Shown: piece by piece, positions 23,555 through 33,116 of the stretch
How the letters are laid out: each line of letters starts with the position of its first letter
Position numbering within the stretch: position 1 is the first letter of the stretch
Source of the DNA: Bdellovibrio sp.
GTDB taxonomy: Bacteria > Bdellovibrionota > Bdellovibrionia > Bdellovibrionales > Bdellovibrionaceae
Length of the DNA stretch: 41,260 nucleotides
NCBI GenBank assembly: GCA_003176075.1
Contig: PSRN01000028.1
Location: forward strand, 1-41,260
Direction of reading: 5' to 3'
Notes under the pieces: generated by a model
Told to the model about the DNA's origin: nothing
The model's input: only the letters and a program-made list of their open reading frames with translations
The model's database searches: none
Program-made: the position numbers and the translations under genes

Positions 23555-24541
23555 ATGCCGCACGCGATCCGCATCTACGAACACGGCGGTCCTGAAAAGT
23601 TGAAATGGGAAGAATTCAATCCAGGTTCACCCGGACCGGGAGAGGTCTTGGTTCAAAATAAAGCTGTAGGGCTAAATTTTCTCGATACCTACCATCGGAG
23701 TGGCCTTTACCCCATTCCCCTACCTAGCATCATTGGGTCCGAGGGCGCTGGCGTGGTCACGGCCTTGGGACCCAAAGTGAAGGATTTGAAAGTGGGTGAT
23801 CGTGTGGCCTACGTCGATCCCATAGGCGCTTACAGCCAAGAATTGATTCGGCCCGCTGATCGTCTGGTCAAGATTCCGACAGGTGTGAGTGAATCACTGG
23901 CGGCGGCGGTTCTCCTCAAAGGCATGACGGCCGAATATCTGCTTCACCGCACCTACAAAGTGAAACGAGGCGAAGTCATTTTGGTTCATGCCGCCGCTGG
24001 TGGCGTTGGACAAATTCTTTGCCAGTGGGCCCGACACAAAGGTGTCGTTGTCATTGGAACAGTTGGCAGCCAGGAGAAAGTCGCCATCGCCAAAAAAGTC
24101 GGATGCCGCCATGTCATCGTCACCGGCCAGGAACCCTTTTCTCCCAAGGTTCGGCAGCTCACCAAAGGCCGCGGGGTTCCCGTCGTTTACGACGGCGTCG
24201 GCAAGGAAACTTTCATGGAATCGCTCGACTGCCTGTCGCCTCGTGGTCTCTTGGTCAGCTTCGGCAACGCCTCAGGCGCCGTTCCCGCCTTCCAAATCGG
24301 AATCCTCTCACAAAAGGGCTCGCTTTTCTTGACCCGGCCGTCTCTTAAAACCCACGTCGAACGACGGGAAGATTTGGTGCAAAGCGCGCGCGCCGTTTTT
24401 TCAGCTGTAAAGAGCGGGGCCGTTAAGGTGTCGATCAACCAAACCTACCCGTTGCAGGAGGCAGCGCGAGCGCATCATGATCTTGAGGCCCGGCGAACGA
24501 TAGGCTCGACCGTGCTGTTGCCGATTATGGAAGGTTCCTAA
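23555..24541 (+). CDS. Quinone oxidoreductase (zinc-independent MDR superfamily)
   Basis: The 328-residue protein is a medium-chain reductase of the quinone oxidoreductase class: an N-terminal GroES-like domain (VGLNFLDTYHRSGLYPIPLP, about 38-57, then IGSEGAGVV), no structural or catalytic zinc ligands, and a Rossmann domain with AAAGGVGQ (146-153). NADPH is the likely donor for one-electron quinone reduction. GGAGGTGACCT precedes the ATG. Its C-terminal IGSTVLL motif is characteristic. No operon partner is clear; the deaminase gene begins 13 nt downstream. Confidence 0.9.
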   Translation: MPHAIRIYEHGGPEKLKWEEFNPGSPGPGEVLVQNKAVGLNFLDTYHRSGLYPIPLPSIIGSEGAGVVTALGPKVKDLKVGDRVAYVDPIGAYSQELIRPADRLVKIPTGVSESLAAAVLLKGMTAEYLLHRTYKVKRGEVILVHAAAGGVGQILCQWARHKGVVVIGTVGSQEKVAIAKKVGCRHVIVTGQEPFSPKVRQLTKGRGVPVVYDGVGKETFMESLDCLSPRGLLVSFGNASGAVPAFQIGILSQKGSLFLTRPSLKTHVERREDLVQSARAVFSAVKSGAVKVSINQTYPLQEAARAHHDLEARRTIGSTVLLPIMEGS

Positions 24542-24554
24542 TCAAATAAAGTTT

Positions 24555-25373
24555 GTGAATGATTCTCTGCATTTTATGTTGAGCTGTAGATTCCGTCCAT
24601 CCTACGACTGGGCTTGGGTCACCTACCGAGGAACAATTTACTTTGCTGGCTGCCCGACCGACAGGCCTCTGAACAGCCCGAGCTCCGCCACGGTCAAGCT
24701 ACTGCAGGGAATTTTCGACCGCTTCCAAGATCAGTCATTTTTTATCCTCCGTCAGCGCCTATTCTTGAACCACCAACCTTCAGCAATGGATCTGGGGATG
24801 ATTCGATTGGTCGCCAAGCGATGGACCAACATCGGTTTCTCGAAGGAGAATAATGAGATGAATGAGCCTCAAGACATTACTTCATGGCAAGAGTTCGGCA
24901 AACGCGATGAGCTGTTTGTCGAGTCGAAACTCCCAAGGATCCGTTTCACCTCGTCGGTCGATCACATCGGCTCGCTCGAGGAAGCATCGCAAGCTCTCGT
25001 AGAGCTGGAAAGTCAAATTCCCAGCGCGCCAGCCCGCCACCAGCAAGCCAGACGAATCGCCGCCATTTTGACAGACCACAAGGGTCAGGTTCTGTCACGA
25101 AGCGTGCAGCGAGCCTGGCTGAACAAGACTCTTCACGCGGAAGTTGAACTGATGCAGAACTATTTTCGCCAGCACGGTACGGGGTTGCCGCCCCACTCAA
25201 CGATCTATGTCTCTGAACAGCCTTGCAGGATGTGCGCGGCAATGATCGAGCAGATGAAGCCGCAAGGACAATCCATGCAAGTTCACGTTCCACAGCGGGG
25301 AAGGATCCTTTTGCTTGCCCAAGTCAATCTTGCCGAAATCAACAAAACGAGTGTCAAACCTCATTCACTTTGA
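24555..25373 (+). CDS. Bd3614-type nucleic-acid/nucleotide deaminase
   Basis: The 272-residue product starts at GTG 24555. Its C-terminal domain has the cytidine-deaminase-fold zinc site: His194-Ala-Glu196 (TLHAEVELMQNYF) and Pro223-Cys224-x-x-Cys227 (EQPCRMCAAMI). The spacing and the VSEQPCRMCAAMIEQMKP block match the Bd3614-like deaminase family, named from Bdellovibrio. A long N-terminal region (1-160) includes a CRFRPSYDWAW stretch. The target base or nucleic acid is unknown for the family. It follows quinone oxidoreductase by 13 nt and may be co-transcribed, though a functional link is not evident. Confidence 0.85.
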   Translation: MNDSLHFMLSCRFRPSYDWAWVTYRGTIYFAGCPTDRPLNSPSSATVKLLQGIFDRFQDQSFFILRQRLFLNHQPSAMDLGMIRLVAKRWTNIGFSKENNEMNEPQDITSWQEFGKRDELFVESKLPRIRFTSSVDHIGSLEEASQALVELESQIPSAPARHQQARRIAAILTDHKGQVLSRSVQRAWLNKTLHAEVELMQNYFRQHGTGLPPHSTIYVSEQPCRMCAAMIEQMKPQGQSMQVHVPQRGRILLLAQVNLAEINKTSVKPHSL

Positions 25374-25457
25374 ACTCAAATCGAAGCTAGGGGGCGACGG
25401 AGCAAGAATTGCTGATTCTGGCAAGAGTCGCTGAGACAGGGGCTGGCCCCCAGAACT

Positions 25458-27590
25458 CTACCGCTGGTCCTTCTCCCCAAACAAATCCACCGCCGCATCC
25501 ACAATGGCCGCGGCGTCCATTTTGTGTTTGCGATAAAGATCGATGGAGTTGTAAGCGCTTTGGCCAAAATGTCCGTGGACCCCGAGAATAACGAAATTCC
25601 TCGTCGTCGGAAGTTGCGCCTTCAAGAATTGACCGTATCCCCCAATCACCTGATGGTCCTCCGCCACGATGACATTTCCTTTTCCCTCTTCCAGGGCCCT
25701 AAGGAATATCGCCCGATCCACTGAGTTCAAGCTGCTGGGATTGACCACGATCGCACCAATACCTTTTTCGCCGAGCTTTGCCTGGGCCATCAGAGCCTGT
25801 GGCAACAATGAGCCAGGCGCAACCAGGCACACGGAACGTTCGCGCCCCTTCGTCGTGTCGGCCAGAATTTGCGCCCCACCCAGGCGGTAAGCTCCACTGG
25901 CGCCAGCGCCATAGGATTTTGGGAAATTCTCGCGGCCCAAAAAGAAGATTGTCGAGGGCGGCGTCACTCCTTGTTTGCGTAGCTGCGCGTATTCTTGCAG
26001 GGCTTGCAGCATCAAGGCTTCAGCTTCTTCACTGCAGGTGAGAGCAATGACTCGCACACGAGGGATCCCACCGGTCATCGCCAAATAGTTCAGTGCCTGG
26101 TGGGAGGCTCCGTCCGCCGCGTCCTGAAACCCGGTGTGGGAGAAAACGGCGATGACCGGTGCATGGGACAGCGACGCCATCAGCAGCGGCAGCGCTCCCT
26201 TGGTCACGCCGAATTGCGCGAAGGTGTCCACGACAGGAATAAATCCTCGGATGGCAAAGCCAGCCCCAATGGAAATCATGTTGCTTTCAGCAACGCCCAC
26301 ATCAATTGACCGGGTCGGAAATTCCTTTCGGAAGCCCGCGGTTCCGGTCGAGCCGGGGAGATCGGCGGCAATGGAAACGACTGGAAGGCCTTCGCGGGCG
26401 GCACACACAAGGGCGGCCGAAATGCCGTTCTGAATTTTCTCCTCAGGACCTGTACCCAGCGGATAGGTCTTCGCGGCGCCCTTGGCTTTCACTTGGTCTT
26501 TCAATTGGGTCTCGCGGGCGACCAGTTCCGCGATCCATTGATGAAACTCCTTCGGCACCGGTCGGCCCACCCTGGAGCCTTGATAGATTTCCTCGATAAA
26601 GGGCGTAAGCTCGGCGGCCGACTTGCATGGAAAGCCATGGCCCCCCGAGGAAGAATCTTGTGTTTTCTGAGTGCCGATGCCCTTGATCGTGCGGGCATGA
26701 ATGGCAATGGGGGTCTGCGGCCGCGCCCGTGCTTCTTCCGCGGCGGCCCGGATCGTGTCATAGCAAGCCTGCAGGTCGTGGCCGTCACGCAACTCCATAA
26801 CCTTCCAGCCCAGGCTGCGGAGAGCTTCGAAACTGGGCTCCATCGAAAAACTCTCTTGGTCAATCCTTCCTGACAGTTTGGTGTTGTTATCGCTGATGAT
26901 CAGAAGAAAGGGACCCACCAGTCTCCGCTTCGCAAGCCCTGGCAACGACGCCATGGCTTCGCGAGCCTCGCCCTCCATGCAAGCGCCATCTGAAATTGCG
27001 GTGACCGTGAGGCGGGGGGCCTGCTGTCGCTCTGCGGAGCCGCTGAAAGCGGCGACTTGGACCATCGCCTCGGCCATGGCGAGCCCCTGGGACTTCGGAA
27101 AGGCCGATCCCAACGGACCGTTGCTGAGGAGAACTCCCTCGGGGAAAAGGTGGGTTTCCCCGTGTCCAGCCAGGCGGCCCTCGATCGAGCGGAACGTTTT
27201 CAACTCGTCAAAGGTCACCCCCGCAACTCCGTAATTGGCTTTCAAGGCGTAGAGGCCGTTTTCACAGTGGCCGGCGTCGTTCACAAAATGAAAGAGTTCG
27301 TGCCATTGCTTTTTCTCGGCGTTGGCGCGCTCGAACATGTAACCGTGAAGCCCAGCCATCAGTTCGGCAAAAGCCGCTGGCCCACCATAGTGACTTGCCG
27401 CGCCGCCAAGGACAGCATGCATATCCATCAGCGCAATCAAAGCCCGCGTGGCCAATGGATCTGCGACTTGCAGCTGACCTTGCGCTCCCCGAATGGTGAC
27501 GGAAAAATGGGGATTCTTTTCAGGGTTACTGAACAAATGAGATTGAGTTTTTAGCGGCTGAGATAGTGGTTGAGAAACTGGTTGAGACAT
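25458..27590 (-). CDS. Transketolase
   Basis: The 710-residue enzyme has the transketolase order: an N-terminal thiamine-diphosphate domain with SDGACMEGEAREAM (200-213) and DNNTKLSGRID (234-244), HARTIKGIGTQ, then the pyrimidine-binding domain with VGVAESNMISIGAGFA and the C-terminal domain (VVAEDHQVIGGYGQ). It transfers two-carbon units in the non-oxidative pentose phosphate pathway. The ThDP motif begins SDG where GDG is usual. GAGGAGA lies just before the ATG. An SQP-rich N-terminus (SQPVSQPLSQPL) adds about 10 residues. The gene is divergent from the proline iminopeptidase with 66 nt between starts. Confidence 0.93.
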   Translation of the reverse strand: MSQPVSQPLSQPLKTQSHLFSNPEKNPHFSVTIRGAQGQLQVADPLATRALIALMDMHAVLGGAASHYGGPAAFAELMAGLHGYMFERANAEKKQWHELFHFVNDAGHCENGLYALKANYGVAGVTFDELKTFRSIEGRLAGHGETHLFPEGVLLSNGPLGSAFPKSQGLAMAEAMVQVAAFSGSAERQQAPRLTVTAISDGACMEGEAREAMASLPGLAKRRLVGPFLLIISDNNTKLSGRIDQESFSMEPSFEALRSLGWKVMELRDGHDLQACYDTIRAAAEEARARPQTPIAIHARTIKGIGTQKTQDSSSGGHGFPCKSAAELTPFIEEIYQGSRVGRPVPKEFHQWIAELVARETQLKDQVKAKGAAKTYPLGTGPEEKIQNGISAALVCAAREGLPVVSIAADLPGSTGTAGFRKEFPTRSIDVGVAESNMISIGAGFAIRGFIPVVDTFAQFGVTKGALPLLMASLSHAPVIAVFSHTGFQDAADGASHQALNYLAMTGGIPRVRVIALTCSEEAEALMLQALQEYAQLRKQGVTPPSTIFFLGRENFPKSYGAGASGAYRLGGAQILADTTKGRERSVCLVAPGSLLPQALMAQAKLGEKGIGAIVVNPSSLNSVDRAIFLRALEEGKGNVIVAEDHQVIGGYGQFLKAQLPTTRNFVILGVHGHFGQSAYNSIDLYRKHKMDAAAIVDAAVDLFGEKDQR

Positions 27591-27656
27591 GGGATCTCCT
27601 CGGAATATTGTTTATCTATTTCTTTCCGCACACGGTCAAACGAGTTGAGGTGCACC

Positions 27657-28604
27657 ATGCGAGAATTTTATCCTGAAATCGAGCCTTTCATGACCGGCCG
27701 GTTGAAGGTTTCGAGCCTGCATGAGATTTATTACGAGCAGGTAGGCAACCCGAAAGGGGATCCAATTGTTTTCTTACACGGCGGCCCCGGTGGCGGGCTT
27801 TCAGACGACTATCGCCGCTATTTCGACCCTAGCCATTACCGGGTTGTTTTGCTGGACCAGAGGGGTTGCGGGCAAAGCACGCCCTATGCCGAGCTCAAGG
27901 AAAACACCACTTGGGACCTGGTCAAAGACATTGAAAAGCTGCGAGAGCACCTAAAGATCGAAAAATGGAAAGTTTTCGGGGGCAGTTGGGGCTCCACCCT
28001 GTCTCTCACCTATGCGGTCACCCATCCCGATCGTGTTACGGCTCTGGTTTTGCGCGGTATTTTTCTTTGCCGGCCTTCCGAACTGCGCTGGTTTTACCAA
28101 GAGGGCGCCAATCAGGTTTTTCCCGATTTCTGGGAGCCTTACCGTGATTTTATCCCGCCCAATGAGCGCCATGATTTCATGGGGGCATACCACCGGCGGC
28201 TCATATCGCCGGACGAAAAACTTCGCCTTGAAGCCGCCCGCATTTGGAGTATTTGGGAAGGTTCCACCTCGCACCTTTACTTCAAGCAAGAATACGCCGA
28301 CGATTATGGCGATCCCGTGAAAGCCGTCGCCTTTGCCCGCATCGAATGCCATTACTTTATGAACAATGCCTTTTTCCCATCGGAGAATTACCTGATGGAA
28401 AATATTGGCCGGATTCGCCATATCCCAGGCACCATTGTGCAGGGCCGCTATGACATGGTCTGCCCCGCCCGCTCAGCCTGGGATCTCCATCGTGGCTGGC
28501 CTGAATCGAAGTTGGTTATGGTTCCCGATGCAGGCCACGCCGCTTCGGAGCCCGGCACGCGCTCAGCGCTGATTGAAGCGACGGACTCCTTGCGCGGGAA
28601 GTGA
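27657..28604 (+). CDS. pip: Proline iminopeptidase (alpha/beta-hydrolase, peptidase family S33)
   Basis: Start ATG 27657 has GAGG 6 nt upstream; a reading from 27570 adds 29 residues without support. The 315-residue enzyme has HGGPGGGLSDDY (41-52, oxyanion region), LLDQRGCGQSTP, the nucleophile elbow GGSWGSTLS with Ser110, Asp266 in VQGRYDMVCP and His294 in DAGHAASEPG. It removes N-terminal proline from peptides. Length and motifs match cytosolic bacterial PIPs. Downstream, the glycosyltransferase begins about 130 nt later on the same strand. Confidence 0.93.
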   Translation: MREFYPEIEPFMTGRLKVSSLHEIYYEQVGNPKGDPIVFLHGGPGGGLSDDYRRYFDPSHYRVVLLDQRGCGQSTPYAELKENTTWDLVKDIEKLREHLKIEKWKVFGGSWGSTLSLTYAVTHPDRVTALVLRGIFLCRPSELRWFYQEGANQVFPDFWEPYRDFIPPNERHDFMGAYHRRLISPDEKLRLEAARIWSIWEGSTSHLYFKQEYADDYGDPVKAVAFARIECHYFMNNAFFPSENYLMENIGRIRHIPGTIVQGRYDMVCPARSAWDLHRGWPESKLVMVPDAGHAASEPGTRSALIEATDSLRGK

Positions 28605-28734
28605 GGAGATCGGGGCCACGACTGGGAATTTGGCCTCAATCAAATCGCAAAAACGGGACTGGAGTCGGCCCAATCGCTCCGGGAGTGGGTACTGCCTTTG
28701 CAACATGAGCAAGGGAGCAAGGCGAGCAGGGCAT

Positions 28735-29805
28735 ATGAAGATCGCACAGGTCGCTCCACTGTTTGAAAGCGTTCCGCCGCGCTTCTACGGAGGCACGGAG
28801 CGGATAGTTTCTTATTTGACAGAGGAGCTTGTCGGGCGGGGTCATGAGGTCACCTTGTTTGCCACCGGCGACTCGAAAACGGCCGGAAAGCTTGTGGCCT
28901 GTTGGCCGGAAGGCCTGCGTCTGATGCGCGCGACGGACCCCATCCTTCCGCACGTCCTGGCTCTCGAACAGGTTTACGGGCGTGCCGAAGAATTTGATAT
29001 TATTCATTTCCATGTCGAATATTTGCATTTTCTTTCGCTGCGAAATGCATCCGTCCCCCACCTCACAACGGTGCACAACCGGTTGGACCTGCCTTTGTCC
29101 CGTTCGCTTTACCATTGCTTTAACGGCTCACCCCTTGTTTCCATTTCGCGGGACCAGCGAAACCATCTCCCGTTCGTGAACTGGTTCGGATCCGTTCATC
29201 ATGGGCTTCCCGAAAACCTGCTGCCATTTCAGCTCCGCGGCGATGGGTACCTGGCTTTCCTTGGACGTGCGTCTCCCGAGAAAGGTCTTGATCGGGCGAT
29301 CGAGATCGCCAGACGAACACGCCACAAAATTCGCGTCGCCGCGAAAATTGATCAGGTCGATCTGGAGTATTTTTACCGGCACGTTCAACCCCTGCTGGCC
29401 GAAGCACATGTCGATTTCATTGGCGAGATCAGTGAATCGCAGAAACCGGAATTTTTGGGCCGGGCCAAGGCACTCCTTTTTCCTGTGGATTGGCCGGAGC
29501 CATTTGGGTTGGTGATGATCGAGGCGATGGCCTGCGGCACTCCGGTCATTGCCTTCGACCGGGGATCGGTTCGCGAAATCGTTTTGCACGGTCACACCGG
29601 TTATATCGTTGACAGCGTGGAGGAAGCGGCTCATGCGGTCAACCGTCTCGGAGCGATCGATCGGTGGCGATGCCGCCGGCACTTCATGGAAAACTTCCTG
29701 GCAAGTCACATGGCCGACAATTATCTGAACATTTTTAAGAAGGTCATAAAGTGGAAGAAAAATTGGATAGAGCCATCACGATTAAGGGCCAGCGGTACAT
29801 CTTAG
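28735..29805 (+). CDS. Glycosyltransferase family 4
   Basis: Start ATG 28735 (KIAQVAPLFESVPPRFYGG) is the natural N-terminus of a GT4 enzyme; an upstream reading lacks this. The 356-residue protein has the GT-B fold: an N-terminal domain with FYGGTERIVSYL, IIHFHVEY, TTVHNRLD; a C-terminal domain with YLAFLGRASPEKGLDRAIEI and the EX7E motif Glu255-Glu263 (EPFGLVMIEAMACGTPVIAF). It uses a nucleotide sugar to make a retaining glycosidic bond. The gene overlaps the debranching enzyme gene by 55 nt, so the two work as a pair, probably in making or remodelling an alpha-glucan or glycoside. Confidence 0.88.
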   Translation: MKIAQVAPLFESVPPRFYGGTERIVSYLTEELVGRGHEVTLFATGDSKTAGKLVACWPEGLRLMRATDPILPHVLALEQVYGRAEEFDIIHFHVEYLHFLSLRNASVPHLTTVHNRLDLPLSRSLYHCFNGSPLVSISRDQRNHLPFVNWFGSVHHGLPENLLPFQLRGDGYLAFLGRASPEKGLDRAIEIARRTRHKIRVAAKIDQVDLEYFYRHVQPLLAEAHVDFIGEISESQKPEFLGRAKALLFPVDWPEPFGLVMIEAMACGTPVIAFDRGSVREIVLHGHTGYIVDSVEEAAHAVNRLGAIDRWRCRRHFMENFLASHMADNYLNIFKKVIKWKKNWIEPSRLRASGTS

Positions 29806-31943
29806 CCAGTTCATTGCTCGCGGAGGAGCGGCTGCGAGTATTAAAGCACCAGGAAACTTTCGGGATTTTCGATCGCTTCGGTGAGATCTCGACCAACGGC
29901 GAGGGCGAGGAGGGAATTTTCTTTGAAGGCACGCGCTTTCTTTCCCGCCTTGATTTTCTCATCGGGAATTTCAGACCTTTGTTGTTGAACTCCAACATTC
30001 GCAATGACAATCAAGCTTTCGCCGTCGATTTGACCAATCCGGATTTTCGAACCGATCAGGGGCAACAGATTCCCCGCGGTTCCGTTCATATCCGCCGGCG
30101 AATATTTGTTTGTGACCATGCCTTGTTCGAAAAAGTAGAACTTAAGAATTTCTTTTCTTCGCGGATACCTCTGACCATAAAATACAACTTTGACGCGGAT
30201 TTCGCCGGAATTTTTGAGGTGCGGGGATACAAACGAAAGAAAACAGGGCTTATTCTGCCGGCCCGGTGGGATCAAAACAAGATCCTGTTGAGTTATGAAG
30301 GGCTGGACCATGTCTTAAGAAGAACGCGAATCTCATTTGATCACTCGCCCACCGACCAGGGTCCCGGATCGGCTTTGTTCAGCTTCAACCTGAACCGGGA
30401 GGAACAATCGGGTCTTCATCTGCGCATCGAGTTTTCTTCCTCGGATCGAACACAAAATGAAATGGGTGAGGGGGAAGACGGATACAAATGTTGTCAGCAT
30501 CAAATCGAAACGGAACTCAGTCAGTTCCGCAGGTCAGTTTGTCAAATTGAATCCTCGAACGACCAATTCAACGACTGGCTCAACCGCAGCTTATCCGATT
30601 TGAACATGCTCATGACGACCACACCGCATGGTATTTATCCGTACGCCGGCGTTCCTTGGTTCAGCACGACGTTTGGCCGGGACGGAATCATCACGGCCTT
30701 GCAGATGTTGTGGATTTACCCTGAAGTCGCGAAGGGAGTTCTGTGTTACCTCGCCCACACGCAAGCCAACGAGCTCGACCCCAGCCGTGACTCCGCGCCG
30801 GGGAAGATTCTTCACGAAAGCCGCAAAGGCGAGATGGCGACGCTGAAGGAAATTCCCTTTCAACAATACTACGGCTCAGTCGATTCGACGCCGCTTTTTC
30901 TTGTTTTGGCTGGCGAATACTTGCGGGTGACGGGGGACTTGCAGTTCATCCACTCGATTTGGCCGCAGATTCGGGAATCCCTGGGTTGGATTGATAATTT
31001 TGGAGATTTGGACGGCGACGGATTTGTCGAATACGCGAGACAGTCAAAGGACGGTCTGATCCATCAGGGTTGGAAAGATTCCCACGATTCAATCTTTCAC
31101 GGGGACGGTTCTGACGCGAGTTCTCCGGTCGCCCTCTGTGAAGTGCAAGGTTATGTGTACCAGGGCAAGTTGGAGGCTTCCTTTTTGGCCGAGGCGCTTG
31201 GAGAGCGTGAGCTTTCCCAACAGCTGATCGAACAAGCCTACGGTCTAAAGGAGAATTTCCATCAAAAATTTTGGTGCGAAGATCTCGGCACTTTCGCCTT
31301 GGCTCTTGATGCCAACAAGGCCCGCTGCAGAGTGATCGCCTCCAATGCCGGCCACTGCCTTTTTTCTGGAATCGTCAAACCGGAATATTCCGAGGTCCTC
31401 ATTCAGACTTTGGTGAGCAAAAAATTGTTCTGCGGCTGGGGCATTCGCACCTTGAGTCAGGACGAGATCCGTTACAACCCCATGTCTTATCACAACGGAT
31501 CCATCTGGCCTCACGACAACGCGCTCATCGCCGCGGGCGCGGCTCGCTATGGCCGGCGCGATGTGGCCACGCAAATCCTGACCGGTCTCTTCGAAGCCAG
31601 CCGCTATTTGGATCTCAACCGCCTGCCCGAGCTGTTTTGCGGATTTGAGCAGGTGCGGGGCGAGGGGCCAACCCTTTATCCCCTTTCCTGCGCGCCCCAG
31701 GCCTGGTCCGCCGCCGCCGTATTTCTGATTCTGCAATCTTGCCTCGGTCTGACCATCGATGCGAACAGGCGCCAAATTGTGTTCGACAGACCCAGTTTGC
31801 CGGAGTTTCTAAAAATCCTTCGCATTAAGAATTTGCGAATTCACCACATGACCGTCGATCTTGAAATCGTCCGTCTGGGCTTCGATACCGGAGTCAACAT
31901 TCTCGACCGTCAAGGGTCGATCAATGTGGTGGTGTTGAAATAG
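29751..31943 (+). CDS. Amylo-alpha-1,6-glucosidase-like protein (glycogen-debranching family)
   Basis: Start GTG 29751 lies inside the end of the GT4 gene with AAGGT 6 nt upstream. The 730-residue protein has an N-terminal debranching-type domain (about 10-220, containing FEGTRFLSRLDFLIGNFRPL) and a C-terminal (alpha/alpha)6-barrel with WFSTTFGRDGIITALQMLW (about 302-320), DLDGDGFVEYARQS (about 420-433), GWKDSHDSIFH, IRYNPMSYHNGSIWPHDNAL and CAPQAWSAAAVF. It is predicted to hydrolyse alpha-1,6 branches; some members act on other glucosides. Transcription is shared with GT4. Its stop lies 1 nt from the convergent ATPase gene stop. Confidence 0.88.
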   Translation: MEEKLDRAITIKGQRYILASSLLAEERLRVLKHQETFGIFDRFGEISTNGEGEEGIFFEGTRFLSRLDFLIGNFRPLLLNSNIRNDNQAFAVDLTNPDFRTDQGQQIPRGSVHIRRRIFVCDHALFEKVELKNFFSSRIPLTIKYNFDADFAGIFEVRGYKRKKTGLILPARWDQNKILLSYEGLDHVLRRTRISFDHSPTDQGPGSALFSFNLNREEQSGLHLRIEFSSSDRTQNEMGEGEDGYKCCQHQIETELSQFRRSVCQIESSNDQFNDWLNRSLSDLNMLMTTTPHGIYPYAGVPWFSTTFGRDGIITALQMLWIYPEVAKGVLCYLAHTQANELDPSRDSAPGKILHESRKGEMATLKEIPFQQYYGSVDSTPLFLVLAGEYLRVTGDLQFIHSIWPQIRESLGWIDNFGDLDGDGFVEYARQSKDGLIHQGWKDSHDSIFHGDGSDASSPVALCEVQGYVYQGKLEASFLAEALGERELSQQLIEQAYGLKENFHQKFWCEDLGTFALALDANKARCRVIASNAGHCLFSGIVKPEYSEVLIQTLVSKKLFCGWGIRTLSQDEIRYNPMSYHNGSIWPHDNALIAAGAARYGRRDVATQILTGLFEASRYLDLNRLPELFCGFEQVRGEGPTLYPLSCAPQAWSAAAVFLILQSCLGLTIDANRRQIVFDRPSLPEFLKILRIKNLRIHHMTVDLEIVRLGFDTGVNILDRQGSINVVVLK

Positions 31944-31944
31944 C

Positions 31945-33084
31945 CTACCATCCCAGATCTTTGAATCCCTTGGCCCAGGGCTGGCACCAAATTCCATCGA
32001 TCTTTACTTCCTTTTTTCCGAAATGAAAGAGAAGACATTCGCACCTCTTGCCAGCATGCTGCTGAAAATTCCGCAGACCTTTCACATCGGTGGAACTGAG
32101 GTGGTCGTTGCTTTTCACTTCGATGGCCCACATGTCTTTTTTACCGGAAATCACAAAGTCGACCTCCGCACCTCCCCTCGTGCGAAAGAATGAAATCTCC
32201 GCCGGGATTTCCCGATAGCGCAGAGCGGCCCTCAACTGATTGTAAATTATCGTTTCCGTGATCACGCCGCGAAGAGAACCTGAAACATCGAAATCCCTCG
32301 CCAGGCCGTTCATCACACCGTTGTCGAAAAAATAAAATTTCGGATGCTTAACGACGTCAGCTCCCGCGAAACCGGAATAGGAAAAAATTCTGTGGCCAAC
32401 CATTGTTTCTTCAATGATTTCAAAAAACCGGTGAACCGCGAACCGGTTCAGCTTGTACTTCTGGCTGATTTTTGAATAGTCGACGGGCAAACCGACGTAT
32501 TCAAGAAGGGCGCTCAGAAACCGGGTGAAGCCTTGAAGATTTCTCGTGAGGGCCTCTTGCTGGATCTCCTCCTTAAGGTAGTTCGCTGAATAGGACTCCA
32601 GGATTGATCTCTTGATGTCCTCATCATCCTCGGTCAAGATCCCAGGAAGAAATCCCCACTTTAAGATCTTAGGGGTATCGATTTGGTAGTTGAGTTCACG
32701 GGCGGTCAGCGGAAAAATTTCCTTGTTGATAATGCGGCCGGGAAGCAAGTTGGCTCCCCCACGTTTGAGCTTCCGGGCACTTGAGCCAGTGATCAAAAAG
32801 CGGAGTTTCTTCTCGTCAATGAGAACCTGAATGCTGTTCAGAAGGGAAGGAAAGCGCTGAATTTCGTCGACAAAAACTGTCCTTGGATTTTGTCGCTCAA
32901 TCTGGTCAAACAGTCGCCCCGGATCGGTGAGGAAATCCTGGTATTGGCGTTCATCGGCAAGGTTGACGGTGAGGTCTGGCGCAAGGGCTTTGAGCAAAGT
33001 TGTTTTTCCAGTTTGCCGGGGGCCTAGGAGAAGAATCGACTGCCGGATTCGCCCAATCTGCTCCTTTAAAATTCGTTCGATCAT
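31945..33084 (-). CDS. AAA ATPase with DUF4143 domain
   Basis: The 379-residue protein has an N-terminal AAA domain with Walker A GPRQTGKTT (21-29), Walker B TVFVDEIQ (69-76) and an arginine-rich loop ITGSSARKLKRGG (98-110). The C-terminal DUF4143 domain ends with a nuclease-fold-like motif (GGAEVDFVISG, then AIEVKSNDH). These ATPases are widespread, patchily distributed and often mobile; the cellular role is unknown. The start codon is inside the palindrome at 33082-33116, and no Shine-Dalgarno exists. It sits between the debranching gene and a uracil-DNA-glycosylase remnant. Confidence 0.9.
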   Translation of the reverse strand: MIERILKEQIGRIRQSILLLGPRQTGKTTLLKALAPDLTVNLADERQYQDFLTDPGRLFDQIERQNPRTVFVDEIQRFPSLLNSIQVLIDEKKLRFLITGSSARKLKRGGANLLPGRIINKEIFPLTARELNYQIDTPKILKWGFLPGILTEDDEDIKRSILESYSANYLKEEIQQEALTRNLQGFTRFLSALLEYVGLPVDYSKISQKYKLNRFAVHRFFEIIEETMVGHRIFSYSGFAGADVVKHPKFYFFDNGVMNGLARDFDVSGSLRGVITETIIYNQLRAALRYREIPAEISFFRTRGGAEVDFVISGKKDMWAIEVKSNDHLSSTDVKGLRNFQQHAGKRCECLLFHFGKKEVKIDGIWCQPWAKGFKDLGW

Positions 33085-33116
33085 ATGCTCAAATTTACAT
33101 GCAAATTGAGCATATG
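33082..33116. promoter_or_regulatory. 35-bp imperfect palindrome over the ATPase start codon
   Basis: CATATGCTCAA (33082-33092) and TTGAGCATATG (33106-33116) form perfect 11-bp arms around an A/T-rich centre. The ATPase start codon is 33084-33082, so the left arm includes it. It covers the -10 and leader region, consistent with an autoregulatory site. Confidence 0.72.

Noticed and set aside
31245..31775. 176-codon minus-strand frame opposite the debranching gene
   Set aside because: Antisense shadow; the plus-strand catalytic barrel motifs lie across the same bases.
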